A stretch of DNA of 13,762 nt from SIG710 sp045651985. GTDB lineage: Bacteria > Bacillota > Clostridia > Oscillospirales > CAG-272. The notes beneath the pieces are model-generated. The model saw nothing but the letters and a program-made list of their open reading frames with translations, made no database searches and was not told where the DNA came from. The DNA is taken from positions 1 through 13,762 of the forward strand of contig JAZRTK010000051.1 in assembly GCA_045651985.1 (NCBI GenBank), read 5' to 3'. Below, in pieces: positions 5,949-12,193 of this stretch (positions are counted from its first letter, which is position 1; each line of letters opens with the position of its first letter). A program made the translations under genes and the position numbers.

Positions 5949-6557
5949 TCATTTGCCAAGCCGGCAAATTTTTTCCTTTATTATCTGCGCCATCTTGACG
6001 TACGAGTCGCGGTCGCTCTTGTCATATCCCAGCTCCTCAAATTTTATCAATTCGCCTACGTAAATGTCTATCCTGCGGAAGAGACACCAGCGGTTTTTCT
6101 TCATCACGATTCTGACGGGAAGAACGTCCGCCTGATTTTTGGCAACGATAAGCGACGCGCCCGTTTTAAACTCTGTGTCCTCAATTTCGACCCCTCGGCA
6201 CCGTGTTCCTTGGGGGAAAATACCGATGCAGCCGCCCTCTGACAGTATCTCGCCCGTTTTGCGGATAGCCGCAAGGTCGCTGCCGCCGCGCCTTACGGGG
6301 AAAGCGTGGAAAATGTTCTTTAAAAGTCCGCGAAGGAGCGGAATTTTAAAAAGCTCCGCTTTTGCCATGTAATAAGGCTCGGTCTTGCCCAGAACGATAT
6401 TTATGCAGATAGGGTCAAGCTCGCTTATGTGATTGGCACAGACCACAAAAGAGGTGCCCGCAGGCGGTTCGTTTTCTTTTCCGTAGCCGTGCACTCTGAA
6501 AAGCACTTTCAAAAGCGGCGCCAAGGTTCGGTAAATTATCTTATAAGACGTTCTCAT
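5949..6557 (-). CDS. plsC: 1-acyl-sn-glycerol-3-phosphate acyltransferase (PlsC family)
   Basis: PlsC adds the second acyl chain to lysophosphatidic acid, forming phosphatidic acid at the inner face of the membrane. The protein has 202 residues, typical of short clostridial members. The catalytic HX4D motif is H43-D48 (NHISELDP). The second block is FPVRRGGSD near 86-94. The third is FPQGTR at 114-119, where the usual glutamate of FPEGTR is glutamine. The fourth block is VLPVRI at 145-150. The hydrophobic N-terminus (LAPLLKVLFRVHG) may anchor it to the membrane. The ATG at 6557 follows AGGAG at 6 bases. It sits between cmk and ispH-S1, the usual clostridial order. The E-to-Q change leaves substrate use less certain, but the catalytic dyad is intact. 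Confidence 0.92.
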   Translation of the reverse strand: MRTSYKIIYRTLAPLLKVLFRVHGYGKENEPPAGTSFVVCANHISELDPICINIVLGKTEPYYMAKAELFKIPLLRGLLKNIFHAFPVRRGGSDLAAIRKTGEILSEGGCIGIFPQGTRCRGVEIEDTEFKTGASLIVAKNQADVLPVRIVMKKNRWCLFRRIDIYVGELIKFEELGYDKSDRDSYVKMAQIIKEKICRLGK

Positions 6558-6598
6558 CTTTCTCTCCTAATATATAGACGGATTTCGGGGTGCTTTTG

Positions 6599-7273
6599 TT
6601 ACAGCTTATCCCCGCATTTTTGACGAACGAGGTCGATAACGTAACTAATACTGCCCTCAAGGTCAATGTCGGAGTTGTCGAACATTACAGCGTCCTGTGC
6701 GGGAACGGCGGGTGCCGTTGCGCGGTTGCGGTCGTTTGAATCCCGCTCGTTCATCTCGGCGAGAACGTCCTCGTATTTTACGTCCTGTCCCTTTGCCTGA
6801 AGCTCGATAAATCTGCGCTTTGCTCTTGCCTCGGGGGACGCGAACATGAAGATCTTCACGTCGGCGTTTGGCAGAATGACCGTTCCTATGTCGCGGCCGT
6901 CCATGACAACGCTGTTTTTCGCCGCAATATTTCTTTGTGTGTCAAGCAGGAACGCTCGGACCGCGGGAATTGCCGACACGGCAGAAGCGTACATAGACAT
7001 TTCGGGTGTACGTATAGCATCGCCCGGATTTTCGCCATTGAGGTATACCCACTGGCTACCGTCTTCGAATTTAATTTCGAGATCTATTTCGGGCAAAAGA
7101 GCCGCAACGCCCTCGGCGTCGTGAGGATCAACGTTCTTTTTTCGAACGTAATAACCCACGGTGCGGTAAAGAGCGCCCGTGTCAACGTAGATTATTCCAA
7201 GACGGCTTGCGACCGCCTTTGCAACAGAGCTTTTACCCGCTCCGCCGGGTCCGTCAATAGCTATGTTAATCAT
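6599..7273 (-). CDS. cmk: (d)CMP kinase, cytidylate kinase
   Basis: Cmk transfers phosphate from ATP to CMP or dCMP in pyrimidine nucleotide salvage and recycling. The protein has 224 residues, the normal length. It shows the P-loop GPGGAGKSS at 8-16, DTGALYR at about 31-37, the nucleotide-binding DGRDIGT at about 125-131, and RDSNDRNR near 177-184, which corresponds to the lid. I chose the ATG at 7273 because GGAG lies 6 bases before it. An ATG four codons earlier (7285) sits on that same purine stretch and has no site of its own. It starts 18 bases after the HI0933-type gene and ends 41 bases before plsC. The cmk-plsC-ispH/S1 order is conserved in Clostridia. Confidence 0.97.
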   Translation of the reverse strand: MINIAIDGPGGAGKSSVAKAVASRLGIIYVDTGALYRTVGYYVRKKNVDPHDAEGVAALLPEIDLEIKFEDGSQWVYLNGENPGDAIRTPEMSMYASAVSAIPAVRAFLLDTQRNIAAKNSVVMDGRDIGTVILPNADVKIFMFASPEARAKRRFIELQAKGQDVKYEDVLAEMNERDSNDRNRATAPAVPAQDAVMFDNSDIDLEGSISYVIDLVRQKCGDKL

Positions 7274-7291
7274 AATACTCTCCATTCCGTT

Positions 7292-8536
7292 TCATGACCA
7301 AACCGCCGATTCACCTGCCAAAACCGCAGTTGAAAAAGCAATTTGCAAATTAAATCCGCCCGTATATGCGTCAACGTCAATGACCTCGCCCGCAAAATAC
7401 AGACCCGCGACCAGCTTTGATTCCATGGTTTTCGGGTTTATCTCCTTGACCGAAACACCGCCCGAGGTAATTATCGCCTCATCAATGGGGCGGAACCCGA
7501 GAAGCGGTACTGTAAAATGCTTTAAAAGATGCACCAGCGTCGCTCGTTCCTCTTTTGTTACCGAATTGACTTTTTTGTCGGGCGCGATCCCGCTTTGGCG
7601 TACCGCCGTGTCTATCATCTTCTGGGGAAGCAATTTGCCCAGAGAATTTGCAAAATCCTTGTTTTTAAACTCCGCAAAATCGCTCAGGATCCGATTGTCC
7701 AGAGTCTTTTCGTCAAGAGCAGGCTTTAAGTCTATCTCCGCCAAATATTTTCCGCGCTCAATGTCGTGGATATGCGCCGACGCGCTGAGCACCAGCGGTC
7801 CCGTAAGCCCGAAATGGGTAAACATCATCTCGCCGAAATCGCGGAAAACAGCCTTCCCGCTTGTTTTTTCAACGATAGTCAACTGAACGTTTTTCAGAGA
7901 AAGTCCCTGCATTGCGGCGCAGAGCCTGCCGTCCTCAACGATAGGCACGAGGGAGGGCAGAATTTTAGTCACGGTGTGACCCGCAGCCTTTGCAAATTCG
8001 TAGCCGTCGCCGTCCGAGCCCGTTCGGGGATAGGACTTACCGCCCGTGCAGACGATGACAGCATCAAAATCGTAATTTTTGCCCGCTGATACACCTTTTA
8101 TCACGCCGTCCTCAATTATAAGCCCGCGGACCCGATCGTAAATTACGCGTACGCCTGCCATGCGGCATTGTTCCTTCAAAGCCGAAACAACGTCCTCTGC
8201 CTTATCGGAAACGGGGAAGACGCGCTTTCCGCGCTCGGTTTTGAGCGGCACACCCGCCTCCTCAAAAAACGCCATGGTGGCGTCCGTACCAAATCGGTTC
8301 AGTGCCGCATAGAGAAATCGGGAATTAACGGGCACGTTTGATAAAAACTCCTGCAGGTCGCAGTTGTTTGTCACGTTGCAACGTCCTTTTCCCGTTATCC
8401 TGAGCTTTTTGCCCAAACGGTCGTTTCTCTCAAACAGGGTGACCTCACCGCCTGCACGTGCGGCTGTTATTGCCGCCATCATGCCCGCAGCTCCCCCGCC
8501 GATTATGGCTATCTTCTTACTTTCCGGATTTGTCAT
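7292..8536 (-). CDS. HI0933/YhiN-family NAD(P)/FAD-dependent oxidoreductase
   Basis: This 414-residue flavoprotein has an N-terminal Rossmann motif GGGAAG at 13-18, with E36 positioned to bind the FAD ribose. The family signature GKGRCNVTN is at 49-57. CTGGKSYPRTGSDG lies near 163-176, MMFTHFGLTGP at about 237-247, and a C-terminal FAD segment GEVIDVDAYTGGFNLQ at 383-398. The length and motif order match HI0933/YhiN. The reaction of this family is poorly defined, although it is often found next to cmk in clostridial genomes. The ATG at 8536 lies inside the end of the rpiR-like gene (20-base overlap), with GAGG only 3 bases ahead, so translation is probably coupled to the regulator gene. Confidence 0.93.
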   Translation of the reverse strand: MTNPESKKIAIIGGGAAGMMAAITAARAGGEVTLFERNDRLGKKLRITGKGRCNVTNNCDLQEFLSNVPVNSRFLYAALNRFGTDATMAFFEEAGVPLKTERGKRVFPVSDKAEDVVSALKEQCRMAGVRVIYDRVRGLIIEDGVIKGVSAGKNYDFDAVIVCTGGKSYPRTGSDGDGYEFAKAAGHTVTKILPSLVPIVEDGRLCAAMQGLSLKNVQLTIVEKTSGKAVFRDFGEMMFTHFGLTGPLVLSASAHIHDIERGKYLAEIDLKPALDEKTLDNRILSDFAEFKNKDFANSLGKLLPQKMIDTAVRQSGIAPDKKVNSVTKEERATLVHLLKHFTVPLLGFRPIDEAIITSGGVSVKEINPKTMESKLVAGLYFAGEVIDVDAYTGGFNLQIAFSTAVLAGESAVWS

Positions 8537-9380
8537 AGACCTCGTATTCGTCCCAGATCCCCTCCAGCTTTTCGAGCTGTCGGCTGATCTCCTCTCCTTT
8601 TACTCTGGAAACGCCGACGATTATGGCGTTTATAATGCTCAGAGGCGCCACAAGCGAGTCAACGAATGACGCCATGTCGCTCTCCGCCGTCAGAAGCTGA
8701 TTTGCGTACTCCGCAATAGGAGACGACGGACTGTCGGTCAGAGCAATAACGTCCGCGCCCACGTTGCGCGCGTACTCTACCGCGTTAATAATTCTCTTTG
8801 AGTATCTGGGGAAGCTGATAGCTATCATAACGTCCCCTTCTCCCATGTGCATGAGCTGCTCGAACATTTCACTGCCCGAGGTGGTCTGAACGAAATGTAC
8901 GTTACTAAAGATAAGGCGAAGGTTGAAATTCAGAAATCCGGCCAAAGAAGACGACGAGCGGACACCGATAATGTAAATATTCTTTGCTCCCACTATCTTG
9001 TCCACCGCCTCGGCAAATGACCGGCGGTCAACGCCCTCAAGGGTTCTGCGTATCTTCTCCGCGTCGGCGGAAAGAACGCTTTCAAGCACGTCTCCGTCGC
9101 CGATTCGGCTGTTGGTGACCTGTATTCTTTGGACCGAGGTCAGCTTGCTCCGAATTACCTCTCGGAGTGAGCGTTGAAATTCGGGGTAGCCCGCATATCC
9201 AAGCTGAGTAGCAAAGCGTACCACCGTGGACTCGGAAACGCCAACCAGAGCACCCATTTTCGCCGCGGTCATATAAGCCGCCTTATCGTAGTTTTCAAGG
9301 ATAAATGAAGCGATGAGCTTCTGACCTTTTGAGTAAAGAGCAAAATCTCTGCTTATCTTTTCAAGAATGTCTTTTTTCAT
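8517..9380 (-). CDS. MurR/RpiR-family transcriptional regulator (HTH plus SIS domain)
   Basis: The protein has 287 residues. The HTH_6 DNA-binding domain covers about residues 1-77, with MTAAKMGALVGVSESTVVRF (37-56) as the helix-turn-helix. A SIS sugar-phosphate-binding domain covers about 125-250, with the phosphate-loop segment GVRSSSSLA at 139-147 and SFPRYSKRI near 189-197. Members usually sense a phosphosugar and act on neighbouring sugar or cell-wall genes; none is in view here. As first gene of the operon it may control itself and the genes after it, but no palindrome at its promoter is obvious to me. The ATG at 9380 follows GGAGG at 7 bases. It overlaps the next gene by 20 bases. Confidence 0.93.
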   Translation of the reverse strand: MKKDILEKISRDFALYSKGQKLIASFILENYDKAAYMTAAKMGALVGVSESTVVRFATQLGYAGYPEFQRSLREVIRSKLTSVQRIQVTNSRIGDGDVLESVLSADAEKIRRTLEGVDRRSFAEAVDKIVGAKNIYIIGVRSSSSLAGFLNFNLRLIFSNVHFVQTTSGSEMFEQLMHMGEGDVMIAISFPRYSKRIINAVEYARNVGADVIALTDSPSSPIAEYANQLLTAESDMASFVDSLVAPLSIINAIIVGVSRVKGEEISRQLEKLEGIWDEYEVYDKSGK

Positions 9381-9431
9381 TTTTGCACCTCCGCGGGCAC
9401 TGCATATATGAAAACAAATTTATCATTTTAC

Positions 9432-9460
9432 ATTATATATCCCAAAGGCAAGAATGTCAA
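9432..9460 (-). promoter_or_regulatory. Consensus promoter of the rpiR-HI0933-cmk-plsC-ispH/S1 operon
   Basis: On the minus strand the promoter is exactly TTGACA (9460-9455), a 17-base spacer and TATAAT (9437-9432). Transcription would begin near 9425, with a leader of about 45 bases. I see no other promoter of this quality before the terminator at 3850, so it probably drives all five genes. It is back to back with the uraA promoter, about 110 bases away. The A/T-rich stretch between the two holds no gene or clear repeat. Confidence 0.92.
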
Positions 9461-9569
9461 CCTTGTTTTTTGAGGTATTTTGTGAATAAATTTTGGATTT
9501 TGTAACAATTAAACAAATTTTCGTCCTTATTTTCTATCTTTTGGCAAGGTCAAAAAAACACTTTTTTCC

Positions 9570-9598
9570 TTTACAAGAATTAGCCTTTGTGGTAGAAT
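9570..9598 (+). promoter_or_regulatory. Promoter of uraA
   Basis: TTTACA (9570-9575), a 17-base spacer and TAGAAT (9593-9598) form a good housekeeping promoter. The expected start is near 9605, giving a leader of about 53 bases. A run of seven A residues and a run of six T residues lie just upstream. Confidence 0.85.
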
Positions 9599-9608
9599 AA
9601 TATCGATA

Positions 9609-9639
9609 TGTGTCGAGGCTGCAAAATGAGCGCGACACG
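9609..9639 (+). promoter_or_regulatory. Hairpin in the uraA 5' leader
   Basis: The leader RNA folds into GUGUCG (9610-9615) paired with CGACAC (9633-9638), extendable by one U-G pair. An AG/G internal loop leads to an inner GCU/AGC stem and the loop GCAAAAUG. It ends 18 bases before the start codon, next to the ribosome binding site (AAAGGACGGA). It does not match the purine riboswitch or the PyrR-binding consensus as I know them. Nothing following it looks like a terminator, so any control would be at the level of translation. Confidence 0.5.
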
Positions 9640-9657
9640 AGAAAGGACGGACAAAAA

Positions 9658-11028
9658 ATGAAACTTGTCTACGGTGTAAAAGACAAACCCAAATTTTCTC
9701 AGCTTTTGATCTTCGCTTTTCAGCAGGTGCTGGCGATCATGGCTGCGACCATCGCTGTTCCCGCGATCGTAGGTAACGGTATGACCGCCTCCGCGGCGCT
9801 TTTCGGTGCAGGCGTAGGTACTATCGTTTACCAACTCTTCACAAAGTTCAGAAGCCCTGTTTTCCTCGGTTCTTCCTTCGCATTTATCGGCTCTATGCTC
9901 GCTGCATTTGCAGGGGCGGTCGGTAACGGTGCGCTGGGCTATCTGGGTCTCATCATCGGTGCGGCTTTTGCAGGCCTCGTTTACGTTGTTCTCGCGATCA
10001 TAGTTAAGATCGCGGGGGTAAAATGGATCGCAAAGCTTATGCCTCCCGTTGTAATCGGTCCTACGGTTGCTCTTATCGGTCTCTCCCTTGCGGGTGCGGC
10101 TGTAAACGACGTATTCTCTTACGGCGCTCACGACGGCAACGGCTTTATCATGACAACTAACATCTGGGTATCCTTCATCTGCGCTATGGTCACACTCGCC
10201 GTCGTTGTTCTTGTATCTACCTACGGCAAGAAAATGATCAAGCTTATCCCCTTCATAATCGGTATCCTGGCAGGATATGCGGTTGGTATTATCTTTACCG
10301 TTATCGGTATCCTTACAGACAACACGGCTCTTATGATCGTTGATTTCGCCCCCTTCAAGGCTCTCGTTGCCGAGGGTGTCGGTCTGAGCACCTTCCTTGC
10401 TATTCCCGAGTTCACATTCCTTGAAGCCATCAAGGGTGTTGGCTCCTTCAACGCTTCCTATCTGGCAACTGTTGCAGTAGCGTATATTCCCGTTGCATTC
10501 GTTGTATTCGCGGAGCACATCGCCGACCACAAGAACCTCTCCTCTATCATCGAGTCCGATCTTCTTGAGGATCCCGGTCTCCACCGCACACTGCTTGGTG
10601 ACGGTATCGGTTCCTTTGCGGGCGCACTGTTCGGCGGTTGCCCTAACACAACATATGGCGAGTCCGTTGGATGCGTAGCTATCACAGGAAACGCTTCCGT
10701 TGTAACTATCACATCGGCAGCTATCATGACAGTTATTATTTCCTTCGTTTCTCCCTTCGTTGCATTCCTTGATTCCATTCCCGGTTGCGTAATGGGCGGC
10801 GTTTGCATTACCCTTTACGGCTTTATCGCGGTTTCCGGTCTCAAGATGATCCAGAAGGTCGACCTTGAGGACAACGCAAACCTCTTCACCGTTTCCGCCA
10901 TCCTTATCCCAGGCATCGGCGGTATGGCGATGTCTATCGGCAAGGTTACTCTCACGGCTATTGCTTGCTCCCTCATTCTCGGTATCCTTGTAAACGTTCT
11001 CCTTTCCAAGGGACGCAAGCAGGAATAA
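9658..11028 (+). CDS. uraA: Uracil permease, NCS2 family (UraA-like)
   Basis: The protein has 456 residues and is very hydrophobic, matching the 14-segment NCS2 nucleobase:proton symporters of the inner membrane. The substrate motifs are FAEHIADH (E286, H287) and CPNTTYGESVG (E335). NTTYGE is characteristic of uracil carriers, whereas xanthine and urate carriers carry different residues there. The N-terminal block QQVLAIMAATIAVPAIVG also fits the family. I start at the ATG at 9658 behind AAAGGACGGA. An in-frame GTG at 9610 lies in the leader hairpin and would only add a hydrophilic tail. It is a single-gene transcript ending at a shared terminator. The neighbouring cytidine deaminase makes uridine, so both serve pyrimidine salvage. 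Confidence 0.95.
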   Translation: MKLVYGVKDKPKFSQLLIFAFQQVLAIMAATIAVPAIVGNGMTASAALFGAGVGTIVYQLFTKFRSPVFLGSSFAFIGSMLAAFAGAVGNGALGYLGLIIGAAFAGLVYVVLAIIVKIAGVKWIAKLMPPVVIGPTVALIGLSLAGAAVNDVFSYGAHDGNGFIMTTNIWVSFICAMVTLAVVVLVSTYGKKMIKLIPFIIGILAGYAVGIIFTVIGILTDNTALMIVDFAPFKALVAEGVGLSTFLAIPEFTFLEAIKGVGSFNASYLATVAVAYIPVAFVVFAEHIADHKNLSSIIESDLLEDPGLHRTLLGDGIGSFAGALFGGCPNTTYGESVGCVAITGNASVVTITSAAIMTVIISFVSPFVAFLDSIPGCVMGGVCITLYGFIAVSGLKMIQKVDLEDNANLFTVSAILIPGIGGMAMSIGKVTLTAIACSLILGILVNVLLSKGRKQE

Positions 11029-11043
11029 TCAACATTAAATAAT

Positions 11044-11072
11044 AAAAGGCAGACCTTTTCGGTCTGCCTTTT
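11044..11072. terminator. Bidirectional terminator between uraA and the cytidine deaminase gene
   Basis: AAAAGGCAGACC and GGTCTGCCTTTT form a 12-bp stem with a five-base loop. Read on the plus strand it ends uraA, with T-rich sequence following. Read on the minus strand it ends the cytidine deaminase transcript. Its last two bases overlap the deaminase stop codon (11071-11073), so the convergent genes are packed very tightly. Confidence 0.95.
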
Positions 11073-11466
11073 ATTTTATCCACCATTCGGGAGTCAGATC
11101 GCCCAGCTTTACGATGCGTTCAGCAGCAAAGTCCTGCATTATCTCAACGTCTTGATATTTGTCCGCCATGAGCTGTACCATAAGCTCCCTACAAGCGCCG
11201 CAAGGCGCACCGTTTGATCCGTCGGGCATGATACATAGGACCTTATCTATCTCCTGCTCACCACAGGTCAGCATATTGAAAATGGCGTTTCGCTCGGCGC
11301 ATACACCAAGGGTGCAGGCGGTGTCAACGCACACGCCTGTATAAATTCTGCCGGACTTTGAGCAGACTGCCGCCGCCACCTCGCCGCAAGACACGTATTC
11401 CGTGATCTGACGAGCGTTCAAAACCGCCTTTGCGGCATCGTACATTTCTTTCCAGATCTTTTCCAT
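11071..11466 (-). CDS. cdd: Cytidine deaminase family protein
   Basis: The product of 131 residues fits the tetrameric zinc-dependent cytidine deaminases, which convert cytidine or deoxycytidine to uridine in pyrimidine salvage. The zinc and catalytic motifs are C56-A-E58 (GVCAERNAIFNML) and PCGAC with C89 and C92. C56, C89 and C92 should bind zinc, and E58 should be the proton shuttle. Specificity among cytidine, deoxycytidine or blasticidin-like nucleosides cannot be decided here. The ATG at 11466 overlaps the stop of the upstream lipoprotein gene in the form TGATG. The nearest purine-rich site (GGAG) is about 17 bases away, too far to be efficient, so translation probably depends on termination and reinitiation. 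A bidirectional terminator overlaps the stop. Confidence 0.92.
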   Translation of the reverse strand: MEKIWKEMYDAAKAVLNARQITEYVSCGEVAAAVCSKSGRIYTGVCVDTACTLGVCAERNAIFNMLTCGEQEIDKVLCIMPDGSNGAPCGACRELMVQLMADKYQDVEIMQDFAAERIVKLGDLTPEWWIK

Positions 11467-11618
11467 CAGGGCTTGAACGTGGGGCTCCAGCCATCGTTAC
11501 CAACGATTCCAATATCGCCCTTGTCGCCCTTCTTTCCTTCCTCGTCGTCACAACCAGTAAGCGCCACCACACCAAATGTCAAAAGAAGCGCCAAGAGAAG
11601 TGCCGTCAACTTTTTCAT
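11466..11618 (-). CDS. Small collagen-like lipoprotein (50 residues)
   Basis: This small open frame starts at an ATG at 11618, behind a weak site (AAAGGA, about 13 bases away), and follows a strong promoter. It reads MKKLTALLLALLL, a basic hydrophobic signal peptide, then a lipobox LTGC with C23. The mature part would be a lipid-anchored peptide of 28 residues containing consecutive Gly-X-Y triplets (GKK GDK GDI GIV GND GWS). It ends in PTFKP. Such triplets followed by a GWSPT-like segment occur at the start of longer collagen-like surface proteins, so it may be a truncated remnant. Against pure decay are the intact promoter, signal and lipobox, and the one-base TGATG overlap with cdd. I do not recognise a function. 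Confidence 0.75.
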   Translation of the reverse strand: MKKLTALLLALLLTFGVVALTGCDDEEGKKGDKGDIGIVGNDGWSPTFKP

Positions 11619-11655
11619 ATATGTTTTCCGTTCCTTTCATGTATTTTACGATATA

Positions 11656-11684
11656 AATATATCACAAACCTAAAAAACTGTCAA
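11656..11684 (-). promoter_or_regulatory. Promoter of the lipoprotein-cdd pair
   Basis: On the minus strand TTGACA (11684-11679), a 17-base spacer and TATATT (11661-11656) are near consensus. Transcription would begin near 11649, about 31 bases before the lipoprotein ATG. The promoter lies back to back with the zur promoter; the two -35 boxes are 18 bases apart. Confidence 0.88.
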
Positions 11685-11702
11685 GAAAAAGCACGCAAAA
11701 TC

Positions 11703-11731
11703 TTGACAACAGAGCGTCAGGATGATACAAT
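11703..11731 (+). promoter_or_regulatory. Promoter of the zur-znuA-znuC operon
   Basis: TTGACA (11703-11708), a 17-base spacer and TACAAT (11726-11731) form the promoter. The -10 box lies inside the left arm of a large palindrome (11728-11752), so a bound regulator would block RNA polymerase directly. Confidence 0.88.
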
Positions 11732-11752
11732 ATGAGAACAATTCTCATATTG
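11728..11752. promoter_or_regulatory. Probable Zur/Fur-type operator
   Basis: CAATATGAGAA and its exact reverse complement TTCTCATATTG flank a three-base centre (CAA), giving a perfect 11-3-11 palindrome of 25 bases. The core TGAGAA...TTCTCA resembles boxes of the Fur superfamily. It covers the end of the -10 box and the expected transcription start, and the next gene encodes a Fur-family regulator. Autoregulation is the natural reading, but binding is inferred. Confidence 0.8.
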
Positions 11753-11761
11753 GGAGGCAAA

Positions 11762-12193
11762 ATGATAAAATCAGGCTACAACACGGACGGAAAAAATACC
11801 GTGCTTGAATTTTTCAGATCTCACCGCGACCGCCAGTTCACCGCTGACGACGTAATGACCTCACTTGAAGCGGAACACGGGGAAACGGGTATAAAACTGC
11901 CGGGCAAAAGCTCGCTTTACAGAATAATCTCGAATTTTGAACGAACGGGCGTTTTGCGTTGCTTTTTTGACCGCGAAACGTCAAAGAGACTCTACCAGTT
12001 TGCAGGCGAACACTGCGACAGCCATTTTCACCTGAAATGTTCGGAATGCGGCCAGGTGGTGCACCTTGAATGTGACATTGGCGACCAACTGCTGCGCCAT
12101 ATCTCATCCGACCACGGATTTTCCGTGTCGGCAGGGCAGTCGATACTTTTGGGCGAATGCGCCGAATGTCAGAAAAAGAAGGAAAATTCATGA
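11762..12193 (+). CDS. zur: Fur-family regulator, probably the zinc-sensing Zur
   Basis: The protein has 143 residues with the Fur layout. A winged-helix DNA-binding domain covers about residues 1-80, with recognition helix SSLYRIISNFERTGVL at 50-65. The metal-binding dimer domain follows. The structural zinc site is present as two CxxC pairs, C93/C96 (CSECG) and C133/C136 (CAEC). A sensory site is suggested by HCDSHFH (84-90), H101, E103 and C104. The linked znuA and znuC point to Zur rather than Fur or PerR; sequence alone does not prove the metal. The ATG at 11762 follows GGGAGG at 4 bases. An upstream in-frame ATG at 11732 lies inside the operator and has no binding site. The stop overlaps the znuA start as ATGA. 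Confidence 0.88.
   Translation: MIKSGYNTDGKNTVLEFFRSHRDRQFTADDVMTSLEAEHGETGIKLPGKSSLYRIISNFERTGVLRCFFDRETSKRLYQFAGEHCDSHFHLKCSECGQVVHLECDIGDQLLRHISSDHGFSVSAGQSILLGECAECQKKKENS

Noticed and set aside
9610..9657. GTG start of uraA at 9610
   Set aside because: The GTG lies in a leader hairpin only a few bases after the expected transcription start and has no ribosome binding site; the ATG at 9658 fits the family N-terminus.
9605..9657. Purine riboswitch or PyrR attenuator before uraA
   Set aside because: The leader is too short and lacks the three-way junction sequences of the purine riboswitch, the PyrR loop consensus and any terminator.
9580..10584. Open frame of 334 codons on the minus strand opposite uraA
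   Set aside because: It is fully antisense to a clear NCS2 permease, is hydrophilic with no recognisable motif, and arises from the codon bias of uraA.
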